From UBA6136 sp964344495 (GTDB taxonomy: Bacteria > Pseudomonadota > Gammaproteobacteria > Methylococcales > Methylococcaceae): DNA of 10,594 bases. Below, one piece after another: positions 1 to 6,002 of this stretch. Positions within the stretch are counted from its first letter, which is position 1, and each line of letters begins with the position of its first letter. The position numbers were made by a program, and so were the translations under genes. The stretch spans positions 1 to 10,594 of the forward strand of contig CAYFNI010000079.1 in the NCBI GenBank assembly GCA_964344495.1, read 5' to 3'. The notes under the pieces are model-generated. The model worked only from the letters and a program-made list of their open reading frames with translations. It was not told where the DNA came from and did no database searches.

Positions 1-1
1 C

Positions 2-29
2 AAAAAAAGAGGCACCCCGCAGGTGCCTC
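2..29 (-). terminator. Intrinsic (rho-independent) terminator
   Basis: Read on the minus strand, GAGGCACC, a 5-nt loop TGCGG and GGTGCCTC form a perfect 8-bp stem (positions 29-22 with 16-9), followed directly by seven Ts (8-2). This is a textbook intrinsic terminator for leftward transcription. It ends either a small RNA encoded at about 2-131 or the transcript of the 286-1236 gene. The A-tract on the other side of the stem is too poorly placed to argue for a plus-strand terminator in this window. Confidence 0.9.
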
Positions 30-131
30 AGGAGAGAAGAGGTTAGTTGCACACTCGCTGAAGCGGGGGTTAATAACCCCAAAAGGCTCGCCGAGTGGTT
101 ATATCTTAAAAACCCCCTGCACCTTTCACAA
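2..131 (-). ncRNA. Candidate structured small RNA, about 130 nt
   Basis: No protein gene fits here, but the minus strand shows ordered RNA-like structure. An outer stem CACTCG/CGAGTG (97-92 with 57-52) encloses a 6-bp hairpin GGGGTT-ATT-AACCCC (80-75 with 71-66). A single-stranded pyrimidine run CCTCTTCTCTCCT (42-30) follows, then the strong terminator at 29-2. A possible promoter lies just upstream at 164-137, which would put the 5' end near 131. Hairpin, unpaired CU-rich seed and terminator with a U-tail is the usual layout of an Hfq-type trans-acting sRNA. I do not recognise a known family, and 6S, SRP, tmRNA and tRNA patterns do not fit. The alternative is a structured 3' UTR of the 316-residue protein gene, whose stop is about 155 nt upstream. 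The 5' end is a guess. Confidence 0.45.
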
Positions 132-136
132 TGTGG

Positions 137-164
137 TTTATTGTCGCACCCCTAATCGGGTCAA
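137..164 (-). promoter_or_regulatory. Possible sigma70-type promoter for the candidate small RNA
   Basis: On the minus strand TTGACC (164-159, 5 of 6 to the -35 consensus) is followed after 16 nt by AATAAA (142-137, 4 of 6 to the -10). Transcription would start around 131-129. The -35 is good but the -10 is weak. A second weak pair lies further in: TTGTGA (131-126), 17 nt, TAAGAT (108-103). The AT-rich setting in a GC-rich window helps, but neither call is firm. Confidence 0.3.
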
Positions 165-185
165 ATAACTCAGACTTGAGTCATT
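164..185. promoter_or_regulatory. Dyad symmetry overlapping the -35, possible operator
   Basis: AAT-n-ACTCA, four bases, TGAGT-n-ATT forms a 22-bp palindrome with arms matching except at one symmetric position. It overlaps the edge of the possible -35 box of the small-RNA promoter, a place where a dimeric regulator could act. It could also be a weak hairpin downstream of the 286-1236 gene, but no clear T-run follows on the minus strand. No known operator consensus is recognised. Confidence 0.3.
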
Positions 186-285
186 AAACACAGATTTTGG
201 CGAGAGAGATCCGCAAGCACAGATGATCGCCATATGTCTGACGGCGCATTCATGAGTGCCGGCACCGCGGTTGACGTCGCTTGGC

Positions 286-1236
286 TCAAGCCAGAGGCAG
301 CAGAGGACGTGGCGCTTGAATCGTTCGGATATTCAGCGCCATCAGTGCTTGTTCCAGTTGCTGCCCCACAGCAGGGTCGAATTGGCCCCTCGCCAGCTTT
401 CCCAATGCGCCCATTCCGGCGGGGCTGAACGCCCAACAGCCGCCCAGTTCGTGGATCAGATCCCCCAGCACTTGCCGTGCCGCTTCCGAGAGCGACTCCC
501 GGGGCGATTTGTGCTCCTGCCGCAATAGCATTTCGATCAGCACGGCATGCAGATACAGCAATCCATGTGCGGGATGCGTATTCATGTCGCTGATCAGGTA
601 ATCCAATTTTGTCATGAACAGCAAATCGCTCTGGTAAGGGGCGAAAATGCCTGCCGCTAGGGCCTTGCTCAGCAGGGCGAAAAAGGTCTGTTGCAGAGCA
701 AACTGCCTCGGATCGTTGAAGAACTTCCAGGCATGCTCCAGATCGTGGACCAGAAACGCCAGTCCATCGGGCTTGGTCAATATGGGTTGCAGGGCCCGTG
801 GCAAGTCGATCAGCGTCACTGGACGTCTGCCGTTCGCCTGCATCGTCAGGACCTCTCGTGGAGAGGGAATGCGCGACAGGAGTTGCAGAGGCCAGTCTTG
901 CCGGAGCCAGTGACGAAACGCCTCCGGGACCGCCGGGGCGATGCGGTAGAACCGGTAGGCGCCAAACCATTCGGCCAGAACAGCGTCCAGCTCGGCACCC
1001 GTATAGCTCAGCAATGTCCTGCGCCACTCGGTGCGGTCCGGGCGCTGGACGGCGCGAGTCGCCCGCGATGCGAATGCCGGACCATGCCGCGCTATCTGCC
1101 AGAGCAGGAAATAGGACGCCGCATAGGCGGCATCGGTCACTGCTCCGAACTGCCAGCGTTGCCGCTGGCGGGACAAGTCATCGCTCAGGGTGTGGCCCGG
1201 TCCCTGGTGGGCCGCGAGTGCTGAGTCGACCGACAT
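286..1236 (-). CDS. Uncharacterised protein with HDLEH motif, 316 aa
   Basis: I do not recognise the family. The protein is soluble-looking, with no signal peptide and no clear transmembrane segment, and is rich in aromatic and Leu/Ala helix-type stretches. The most conserved-looking part is the centre: FLVHDLEHAWKFF around residues 161-173 (H164, D165, E167, H168), then a helix-like stretch and SDMNTHPAH (216-224), with H230 and E235 following. The spacing of His, Asp and Glu suggests a helical metal-binding core, vaguely like the HDxxH motif of Coq4-type proteins, but that is inference only. The start lies 6 nt after the stop of the DUF3298-like gene, so translation is probably coupled; no strong Shine-Dalgarno is seen. 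A long overlapping open frame at 170-1027 on the same strand is Arg/Ser/Gly-rich low-quality sequence, and this frame is clearly the better one. Confidence 0.8.
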   Translation of the reverse strand: MSVDSALAAHQGPGHTLSDDLSRQRQRWQFGAVTDAAYAASYFLLWQIARHGPAFASRATRAVQRPDRTEWRRTLLSYTGAELDAVLAEWFGAYRFYRIAPAVPEAFRHWLRQDWPLQLLSRIPSPREVLTMQANGRRPVTLIDLPRALQPILTKPDGLAFLVHDLEHAWKFFNDPRQFALQQTFFALLSKALAAGIFAPYQSDLLFMTKLDYLISDMNTHPAHGLLYLHAVLIEMLLRQEHKSPRESLSEAARQVLGDLIHELGGCWAFSPAGMGALGKLARGQFDPAVGQQLEQALMALNIRTIQAPRPLLPLA

Positions 1237-1242
1237 TCGGCT

Positions 1243-2271
1243 TTACCGCGAGTCCGCACTGTCCGGATAGCGCAACTGCAGGCCGGGTTGGAGCAAGGCC
1301 GCGACATCCTTGGCCGGGACCACGACGCGGAAGTCGCCCTCGGCATAGCTGCCCACCGCATAGGGCGAAAACTGGAAAATCAGGCCGGCCGGAGAGAGCG
1401 CAAACACCAGAGTGTCCTGCTCCAGTTCCTTCTTGAAGTCCTTGATCGAACCGTCCAGCACCAGCGAGGCTTTCTGAAGTTTGAGGCTTCGGATCAGCCG
1501 CTCGGACAGCAGATTGACGGCGGTCGGGGATTTTTTCAGCACTGACCACAAGCCCAGTGTGCGCGACTTGCCATTGGCATCGATGGCGTAATTTTCGGCA
1601 TAGTAACCGCTGTTGGGGTGGGCGCCGCCGGCGAATTCATAGGCGATGCAGAGCAGGCTGACCAGATCGGCGCGAGCCAGCAGGATGTCGCAGTCGTTCG
1701 ATTGAAAAACCGCCGCGATGGATTCCGCCGGCATATCGCTGCTCTTGAGTTCCTGCCGCATATCCTTGACCCAGGTCTGGTGACTGGTCAGGGCGGTCGT
1801 GGCCTTTTGCGCCAGTTCTGCGTTCAGCCCGCGCAGATGCAGATCGTCAAATTGCGGATAACCGACCCATGCGCCCTGAGCTTCATCGCCGATGCGCAAG
1901 CTTCGCGCCCTGCGGGTCAGCTTGAACGGCCATTTTTTCTTGCCGTCGGCCGATGACCAGGTGCCCTCGGCGCTGGCCCCGTCGGCCGCGAAGGTGCCCT
2001 GAAAGACACCGGTCTTCTTGCTGTCGCCGCTACTGCGTGAGAACAGCGATTCATGCCACTCGAAGGCCGGGGGTTTCTGCGGTTGGGCAATCAGACTGAG
2101 GCCGCCTTCACCGCTGTTGTCGTAGAGCAGCTGACTGTTGTTCGATAGACCCGTCGGATCAATTTGCAGGCTGAAACCAGTTGCGTTACCCAAGGTACCC
2201 CGATAGAAGGCTTCGTCTGCGAAGGTGACGGCAGAAACCAGGCTGAGTGCAGCCATGAAAGAACGTTTCAT
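1243..2271 (-). CDS. Secreted DUF3298/RsiV-type domain protein, 342 aa
   Basis: Starting at the ATG preceded by GGGAG (2278-2282) gives an N-terminus MKRSFMAALSLVSAVTFA followed by DEAF, a typical Sec signal peptide with cleavage expected near residue 18. No lipobox cysteine is present, so a periplasmic location is likely. The C-terminal half carries the hallmark of the DUF3298/RsiV family: YEFAGGAHPNSGYY (211-224), then a tight-turn DANGKSRTLG, and near the end FSPYAVGSYAEGDFRVVVPAKDV (301-323), matching the family's beta-rich 'F.PY..G' ending. Family members include the lysozyme-sensing anti-sigma factor RsiV and extracytoplasmic parts of wall-related enzymes, but this protein has no membrane anchor and no sigma-factor neighbour, so a sensor role is not shown. 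Residues 20-135 look like a separate beta-rich domain. A longer open frame begins at 2319 but would bury the signal peptide. The next gene follows 6 nt downstream. Confidence 0.85.
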   Translation of the reverse strand: MKRSFMAALSLVSAVTFADEAFYRGTLGNATGFSLQIDPTGLSNNSQLLYDNSGEGGLSLIAQPQKPPAFEWHESLFSRSSGDSKKTGVFQGTFAADGASAEGTWSSADGKKKWPFKLTRRARSLRIGDEAQGAWVGYPQFDDLHLRGLNAELAQKATTALTSHQTWVKDMRQELKSSDMPAESIAAVFQSNDCDILLARADLVSLLCIAYEFAGGAHPNSGYYAENYAIDANGKSRTLGLWSVLKKSPTAVNLLSERLIRSLKLQKASLVLDGSIKDFKKELEQDTLVFALSPAGLIFQFSPYAVGSYAEGDFRVVVPAKDVAALLQPGLQLRYPDSADSR

Positions 2272-2277
2272 CAAAAA

Positions 2278-2282
2278 CTCCC
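2278..2282 (-). promoter_or_regulatory. Ribosome binding site fixing the start at 2271
   Basis: GGGAG lies 6 nt before the ATG at 2271-2269. It decides between this start, which exposes a signal peptide, and the upstream in-frame ATG at 2319. Confidence 0.75.
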
Positions 2283-2429
2283 GGTCAGAATGGCAGACGA
2301 TGGTCGCGCAAAGACCCACCGTTTGACAATCCTGCAGGGGGGCGTCAGATCGGGTGCGCCGGGAGGCATTCCGGTCCGCCGCCTGGGAACGATACGCAGA
2401 CCGGCGCCGCCAAGCCGGGAGAGGGGGGC

Positions 2430-2648
2430 TCAGCGCAACCAGCTGTTGCGCTGTATCAGCGTTTCAAGCCACCCGGCGGGGGGAATGGTCTCGGTGCGCA
2501 GATTGGGATAGATGAAGCGATAAAAGCGGCTGATAGAACCAGCATCGGGTTTGGTGATCCGGGAACGAACCGGCGGATTATCCCGAAGGAACATCAGGCT
2601 TTCGCGTTCTTGGGTGGAACCAGTCGAAGTACGGGTCGTCGCTGCCAT
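2430..2648 (-). CDS. Small orphan protein, 72 aa
   Basis: This open frame has a strong ribosome binding site, AAGAGGA (2656-2662), 7 nt before the ATG, which is the main reason to believe it. The protein is basic and has no signal peptide or membrane segment. The first 20 residues are Thr/Ser-rich and look disordered; the rest (MFLRDNPPVRSRI..., then SRFYRFIYPNLRTETIPPAGWLETL read in parts) has aromatic and proline residues in a pattern more like a real small fold than random sequence. A second possible start is Met19 at 2594, without a good ribosome binding site. I recognise no family. It stands alone between a 233-nt and a 158-nt spacer, so it is probably transcribed separately from the phosphoketolase block. 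Confidence 0.55.
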   Translation of the reverse strand: MAATTRTSTGSTQERESLMFLRDNPPVRSRITKPDAGSISRFYRFIYPNLRTETIPPAGWLETLIQRNSWLR

Positions 2649-2655
2649 GACTCAG

Positions 2656-2662
2656 TCCTCTT
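2656..2662 (-). promoter_or_regulatory. Ribosome binding site of the 72-codon gene
   Basis: AAGAGGA sits 7 nt upstream of the ATG at 2648. It is among the best Shine-Dalgarno matches in the window and supports translation of this otherwise unrecognised gene. Confidence 0.65.
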
Positions 2663-2737
2663 GCGTTGAAAAGTGTCAGCGGAAAAGGATGGAGAGTGCA
2701 GCGGGATAGCCGCGGCTCTCCATGAAACGTGCTCGAT

Positions 2738-2759
2738 GACCGGACCTTGTATTCCGGTC
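2738..2759. repeat. Perfect 7-bp inverted repeat in the spacer
   Basis: GACCGGA and TCCGGTC are separated by 8 nt (CCTTGTAT). No T-run follows on either strand, so it is not an intrinsic terminator. It lies about 90 nt upstream of the 72-codon gene, and could be a protein-binding site or a hairpin in that gene's leader. The rest of the 2649-2881 spacer shows no convincing promoter. Confidence 0.35.
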
Positions 2760-2840
2760 TAACCCGAGTCTTGCAGCTAACATGCCAGCCCGAGTAGGGC
2801 GAGTTCGTAGGCCGGTCGATCCGTGCGCGGGCGGACTTGC

Positions 2841-2886
2841 CCGGTTTTGGCGCACATCAGGCCGGTTTTTGGGGCGTCACATCAGG
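2841..2886. repeat. Tandem imperfect direct repeat at the phosphatase stop codon
   Basis: Two adjacent copies, 2841-2861 (21 bp) and 2862-2886 (25 bp), share CCGGTTTT(T)GG at one end and CACATCAGG at the other, differing by small insertions in the middle. The right-hand copy runs across the stop codon of the histidine-phosphatase gene (2882-2884). This looks like a short tandem duplication of the gene's 3' end that has since diverged. Confidence 0.6.
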
Positions 2887-3520
2887 TGCCGGGACGGTCG
2901 CGCAGCGAGGGGCGCAAGTGCGAGCGGTCGCCGAGGCGGGCGAGTCGGGGGCCGTGGGCGTGGAACTCCACCACCGACAGTGAGGCCACGGGCACGCCGA
3001 CCCGGTCGCGGTATCCGCCCAGATCAATGCCCAGTAGCGCGCACAGCAGCACCCGGATAGTGGCCTTGTGCGAAACGATCAACACCTCCCCGCTGGCGTG
3101 TTCGCGCTGGATTTCATCGAGCACCGCCAGGGCACGCTGGGCTACATCAATGCCCCGCTCACCACCGGTGGGTGCGTTCCAGCCGGCATCCGACAGCCAG
3201 CGCTCATAGTCCAGAGGATGCGCCGCACGCACCTGCTCCGGTGACAGGCCTTCCCAAGCGCCATATTCGATTTCCCGCAGGCCAGCGCGCAGGCGGGGTT
3301 CCAGCCCGGCTAGTCGGCAGAGGGGCTCCGCAGTGGCGCGAGTCCTCCGCAAGGGGCTGGCGTACACCGCCGTCCACGGGTGATCGCGATAGGCCTCGCC
3401 GAAATCGTCGGCCATCTGCTCGCCAATGGGGGTCAGTTCGATATCGGTCAGGCCGCAAAAGCCGCCGGCAAAGCTGGCCGCTGTCTCACCGTGGCGCAGC
3501 AAATAAAGAGTCAGGCTCAT
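2882..3520 (-). CDS. Histidine phosphatase family protein, 212 aa
   Basis: A phosphoglycerate-mutase-like (branch 1 histidine phosphatase) enzyme. LLRHGET (residues 7-13) holds the phospho-accepting His10 with Arg9; SPLRRTRATA (55-64) supplies the second arginine; LREIEYGAWEG (81-91) carries the acid Glu; and VSHKATIR (149-156) holds the second catalytic His151. All four catalytic elements are present. The length and the pattern 'FCGLTDIELTPIGEQMA' resemble CobC/alpha-ribazole phosphatases and related small-metabolite phosphatases, but no cobalamin gene is nearby, so the substrate is open. It starts 30 nt after the phosphoketolase stop with GGAA upstream of the ATG, so the two are probably co-transcribed, hinting at a sugar phosphate or related substrate (inference). 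The C-terminus is Arg-rich and ends within a tandem repeat. Confidence 0.9.
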   Translation of the reverse strand: MSLTLYLLRHGETAASFAGGFCGLTDIELTPIGEQMADDFGEAYRDHPWTAVYASPLRRTRATAEPLCRLAGLEPRLRAGLREIEYGAWEGLSPEQVRAAHPLDYERWLSDAGWNAPTGGERGIDVAQRALAVLDEIQREHASGEVLIVSHKATIRVLLCALLGIDLGGYRDRVGVPVASLSVVEFHAHGPRLARLGDRSHLRPSLRDRPGT

Positions 3521-3550
3521 GAGGGTTCCAGTTCGGTAAAAAGGGACAGG

Positions 3551-5938
3551 TCAGTCATAGGGCCACACCCAGTCGGCAAACTCGGGTTTATCAACACCAT
3601 AGGTGTGGGCGTACTGGCGGGCTTCGATCTGCAGGTCGCGGAGCGTTTCCTTGACGTGGGCGCCGGACACCTGCAATCGTGGTACGCGGTTGATGACATC
3701 CATCGCCAGCGTGAAACGATCAATCTCATTGCGGATGGCCAGTTCCAACGGCGTGTTGATATTACCTTGTTCCTTGTAGCCGCGAACATGCAGATTGGCG
3801 TGATTGGTCCGTCGATAGGCCAGCCGGTGAATCAGCCACGGATAGCCGTGGAAGTTGAAAATGATCGGCTTGTCCACCGTGAACAGACTATCGAAATCGC
3901 GGTCGCTCAGTCCGTGGGGATGTTCGTCATCCGGTTGCAACTTGTACAGATCGACCACGTTGATGAAGCGGATGCGGAGATCCTCGAATGCTTCGCGGAG
4001 CAGGCAGATAGCCGCCAGCGCCTCCTGTGTCGGTACATCGCCGCAACCGACCATTACCACATCGGGTTCCGTCCCCTGATCGTTGCAGGCCCAGTCCCAG
4101 AGCCCCAGCCCCTTGGTGCAGTGTTTCACCGCGGCATCCATGGACAGGTACTGCAGATGGTTCTGCTTGTCCGACACGATCACATTGATCTGGTCGGTAC
4201 TGCGCAGACAGTGATCAGCCACTGACAGCAGTGTGTTGGCATCCGGAGGCAGGTAAATGCGGCAGACGGCCGGGTTCTTGTTGACCACGAGATCCAGAAA
4301 GCCGGGATCCTGATGCGTGAAGCCATTGTGATCCTGACGCCAGACAGTCGACGTGATGAGCAGGTTGAGCGACGCAATCGGCGCCCGCCAGGGAATGGCG
4401 CGGCTGCTCTCCAGCCACTTCGCATGCTGGTTGAACATCGAATCGATGACGTGCACGAAGGCCTCGTAGGTGGAGAAAAAGCCATGCCGCCCCGTCAGCA
4501 GATAGCCCTCCAGCCAGCCCTCAAGGGTATGCTCGGACAGCATTTCCAGCACCCGGCCATCGGTGGCCAGTTCACCGCCATCGGCATCTTCGGGCAGATA
4601 GTCCGCCAGCCAGAGTTTCTTGGTGACGGCGTACAGATCGTCCAGCTTGTTGGATGTCGTCTCGTCCGGCCCGAAGACTCGGAAACGGGTCCCGTTGAGC
4701 CGCATCACCTCTCGCAGCAACTGGCCCAGGACTCGGCAGTTTTCCACCAGGCTGCGGCCGGGGCGCGCCACGCTCACCGCAAAATCACGGAAATCGGGCA
4801 TCCTGAGTGCCGCGCGCAGCAGGCCGCCATTGGTTTGCGGGTTGGCGCTCATGCGCCGCGTCCCCCGGGGCGCCAGCGCCCGCAACTCGGGAATCAGCCG
4901 ACCTGAAACATCGAACAGGGTTTCGGGCCGGTAGCTGCGCAACCAGTCTTCCAGTTGCTGCAAATGGGCCGGCTGGCTCCGCGGATCGGCGATGGGTACC
5001 TGATGCGCACGCCAGGATCCCTCGACCCGGTGGCCATCAACAGTGTGAGGTCCGGTCCAGCCCTTGGGGCTACGCAGCACGATCATCGGCCAGCGTGGGC
5101 GGCTGGCGACGCCGCTATGGCGAGCCTCCGATTGCAGCCGGCGAATCTCGAGCACACACGATTCCAGCGTGGCTGCCATCTGCCGGTGCATGTCGGCCGG
5201 GTCGCTGCCTTCGACCACGTGAGGGGTCCACCCGTAGCCCCGCAACAGCTGTTCCAGCTCTTCAGGCGTGATGCGCGCCAGCAGGGTCGGATTGTTGATC
5301 TTGTAGCCGTTCAGATGCAGGATCGGCAGGACCGCGCCGTCGCGGATCGGATTCAGGAACTTGTTGGAATGCCAGGCTGTCGCCAACGGGCCGGTTTCGG
5401 CCTCGCCATCGCCCACCATGACGGTCACGATCAGCTCCGGATTGTCGAATGCGGCCCCGAACGCATGCGACAGGCTGTAGCCCAGTTCGCCGCCCTCGTG
5501 GATGGAGCCGGGCGTTTCCGGCGTGCAATGGCTACCGATACCGCCGGGGAACGAGAATGCCTTGAAAAACTGGCGCAGGCCTTCTTCGTCCTCGCTCTTG
5601 TTCGGATAGATTTCCGAATAGGTGCCCTCAAGATACACCGGCCCCAGCACACCCGGGGCGCCGTGGCCGGGTCCGGCCAGGAATATCGCATCCAGATCGT
5701 ATTTCAGGATCAGCCGGTTCATGTGCACATAGGCAAAGGCGAGGCCGGGACTCGAACCCCAGTGGCCGAGCAGGCGCTGCTTGATGTGCTCAGGCTTCAG
5801 CGGTTCCCGTAGCAGCGGGTTGTCCCGCAGATAGATCATGCCGACCGCCAGATAATTGCAGGCACGCCAGTAGGCATCCAGGCGGGAAAGCGTCTCTGCA
5901 TCGAGCGCCGATGACTCGGGGTTGGTATGCATATTCAT
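3551..5938 (-). CDS. xfp: Phosphoketolase, 795 aa
   Basis: A thiamine-diphosphate enzyme that splits xylulose 5-phosphate (and in many members fructose 6-phosphate) with phosphate into acetyl phosphate plus glyceraldehyde 3-phosphate (or erythrose 4-phosphate). The full three-part architecture is present at normal length. The N-terminal part has GHWGSSPGL (58-66), LAGPGHGAPG (87-96), TPETPGSIHEGGELGYSLSHAFG (139-161) and the cofactor-binding GDGEAETGP (176-184) with NGYKINNPT (210-218). The middle part has FGPDETTSNKL (422-432) containing the catalytic-type Glu and TVWRQDHNGFTHQDPG (531-546). The C-terminal part has HGYPWLIH (697-704) and KEQGNINTPLELA. No essential motif is missing. Two close ATGs exist (5938 and 5932), and neither has a visible Shine-Dalgarno. 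It follows selO by 64 nt and precedes the histidine phosphatase by 30 nt. No acetate kinase or phosphotransacetylase gene is next to it. Substrate preference cannot be read from the sequence. Confidence 0.97.
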   Translation of the reverse strand: MNMHTNPESSALDAETLSRLDAYWRACNYLAVGMIYLRDNPLLREPLKPEHIKQRLLGHWGSSPGLAFAYVHMNRLILKYDLDAIFLAGPGHGAPGVLGPVYLEGTYSEIYPNKSEDEEGLRQFFKAFSFPGGIGSHCTPETPGSIHEGGELGYSLSHAFGAAFDNPELIVTVMVGDGEAETGPLATAWHSNKFLNPIRDGAVLPILHLNGYKINNPTLLARITPEELEQLLRGYGWTPHVVEGSDPADMHRQMAATLESCVLEIRRLQSEARHSGVASRPRWPMIVLRSPKGWTGPHTVDGHRVEGSWRAHQVPIADPRSQPAHLQQLEDWLRSYRPETLFDVSGRLIPELRALAPRGTRRMSANPQTNGGLLRAALRMPDFRDFAVSVARPGRSLVENCRVLGQLLREVMRLNGTRFRVFGPDETTSNKLDDLYAVTKKLWLADYLPEDADGGELATDGRVLEMLSEHTLEGWLEGYLLTGRHGFFSTYEAFVHVIDSMFNQHAKWLESSRAIPWRAPIASLNLLITSTVWRQDHNGFTHQDPGFLDLVVNKNPAVCRIYLPPDANTLLSVADHCLRSTDQINVIVSDKQNHLQYLSMDAAVKHCTKGLGLWDWACNDQGTEPDVVMVGCGDVPTQEALAAICLLREAFEDLRIRFINVVDLYKLQPDDEHPHGLSDRDFDSLFTVDKPIIFNFHGYPWLIHRLAYRRTNHANLHVRGYKEQGNINTPLELAIRNEIDRFTLAMDVINRVPRLQVSGAHVKETLRDLQIEARQYAHTYGVDKPEFADWVWPYD

Positions 5939-6002
5939 CGTTGGAGAGGGTGTTCACGGTGTTGGAGGGCAGTCAGGCGGCCACGCCGACCGATCCTCAA
6001 CA

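Noticed and set aside
86..165. tRNA-like fragment (GCCGAGTGGTTA resembles a Ser/Leu D-arm) on the plus strand
   Set aside because: There is no matching acceptor stem, no anticodon arm and no T-arm GTTCRANNC. The resemblance is limited to one short word.
170..1027. 285-codon open frame on the minus strand overlapping the 316-aa gene
   Set aside because: Its translation is Arg/Ser/Gly/Thr-rich with no protein-like pattern. The other frame has coherent motifs and abuts the upstream gene, so this is a shadow frame.
2401..2418. CCGGC/GCCGG hairpin between the 72-codon gene and the DUF3298-type gene as a terminator
   Set aside because: The stem is only 5 bp and no T-run follows on the minus strand. 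Such hairpins are common by chance in GC-rich spacers.
2681..2721. GGAGAG...CTCTCC hairpin with inner GCGG/CCGC pairing as a terminator of the phosphatase transcript
   Set aside because: It is foldable but lacks a T-tract on the minus strand, so it is at most a leader structure of the 72-codon gene.
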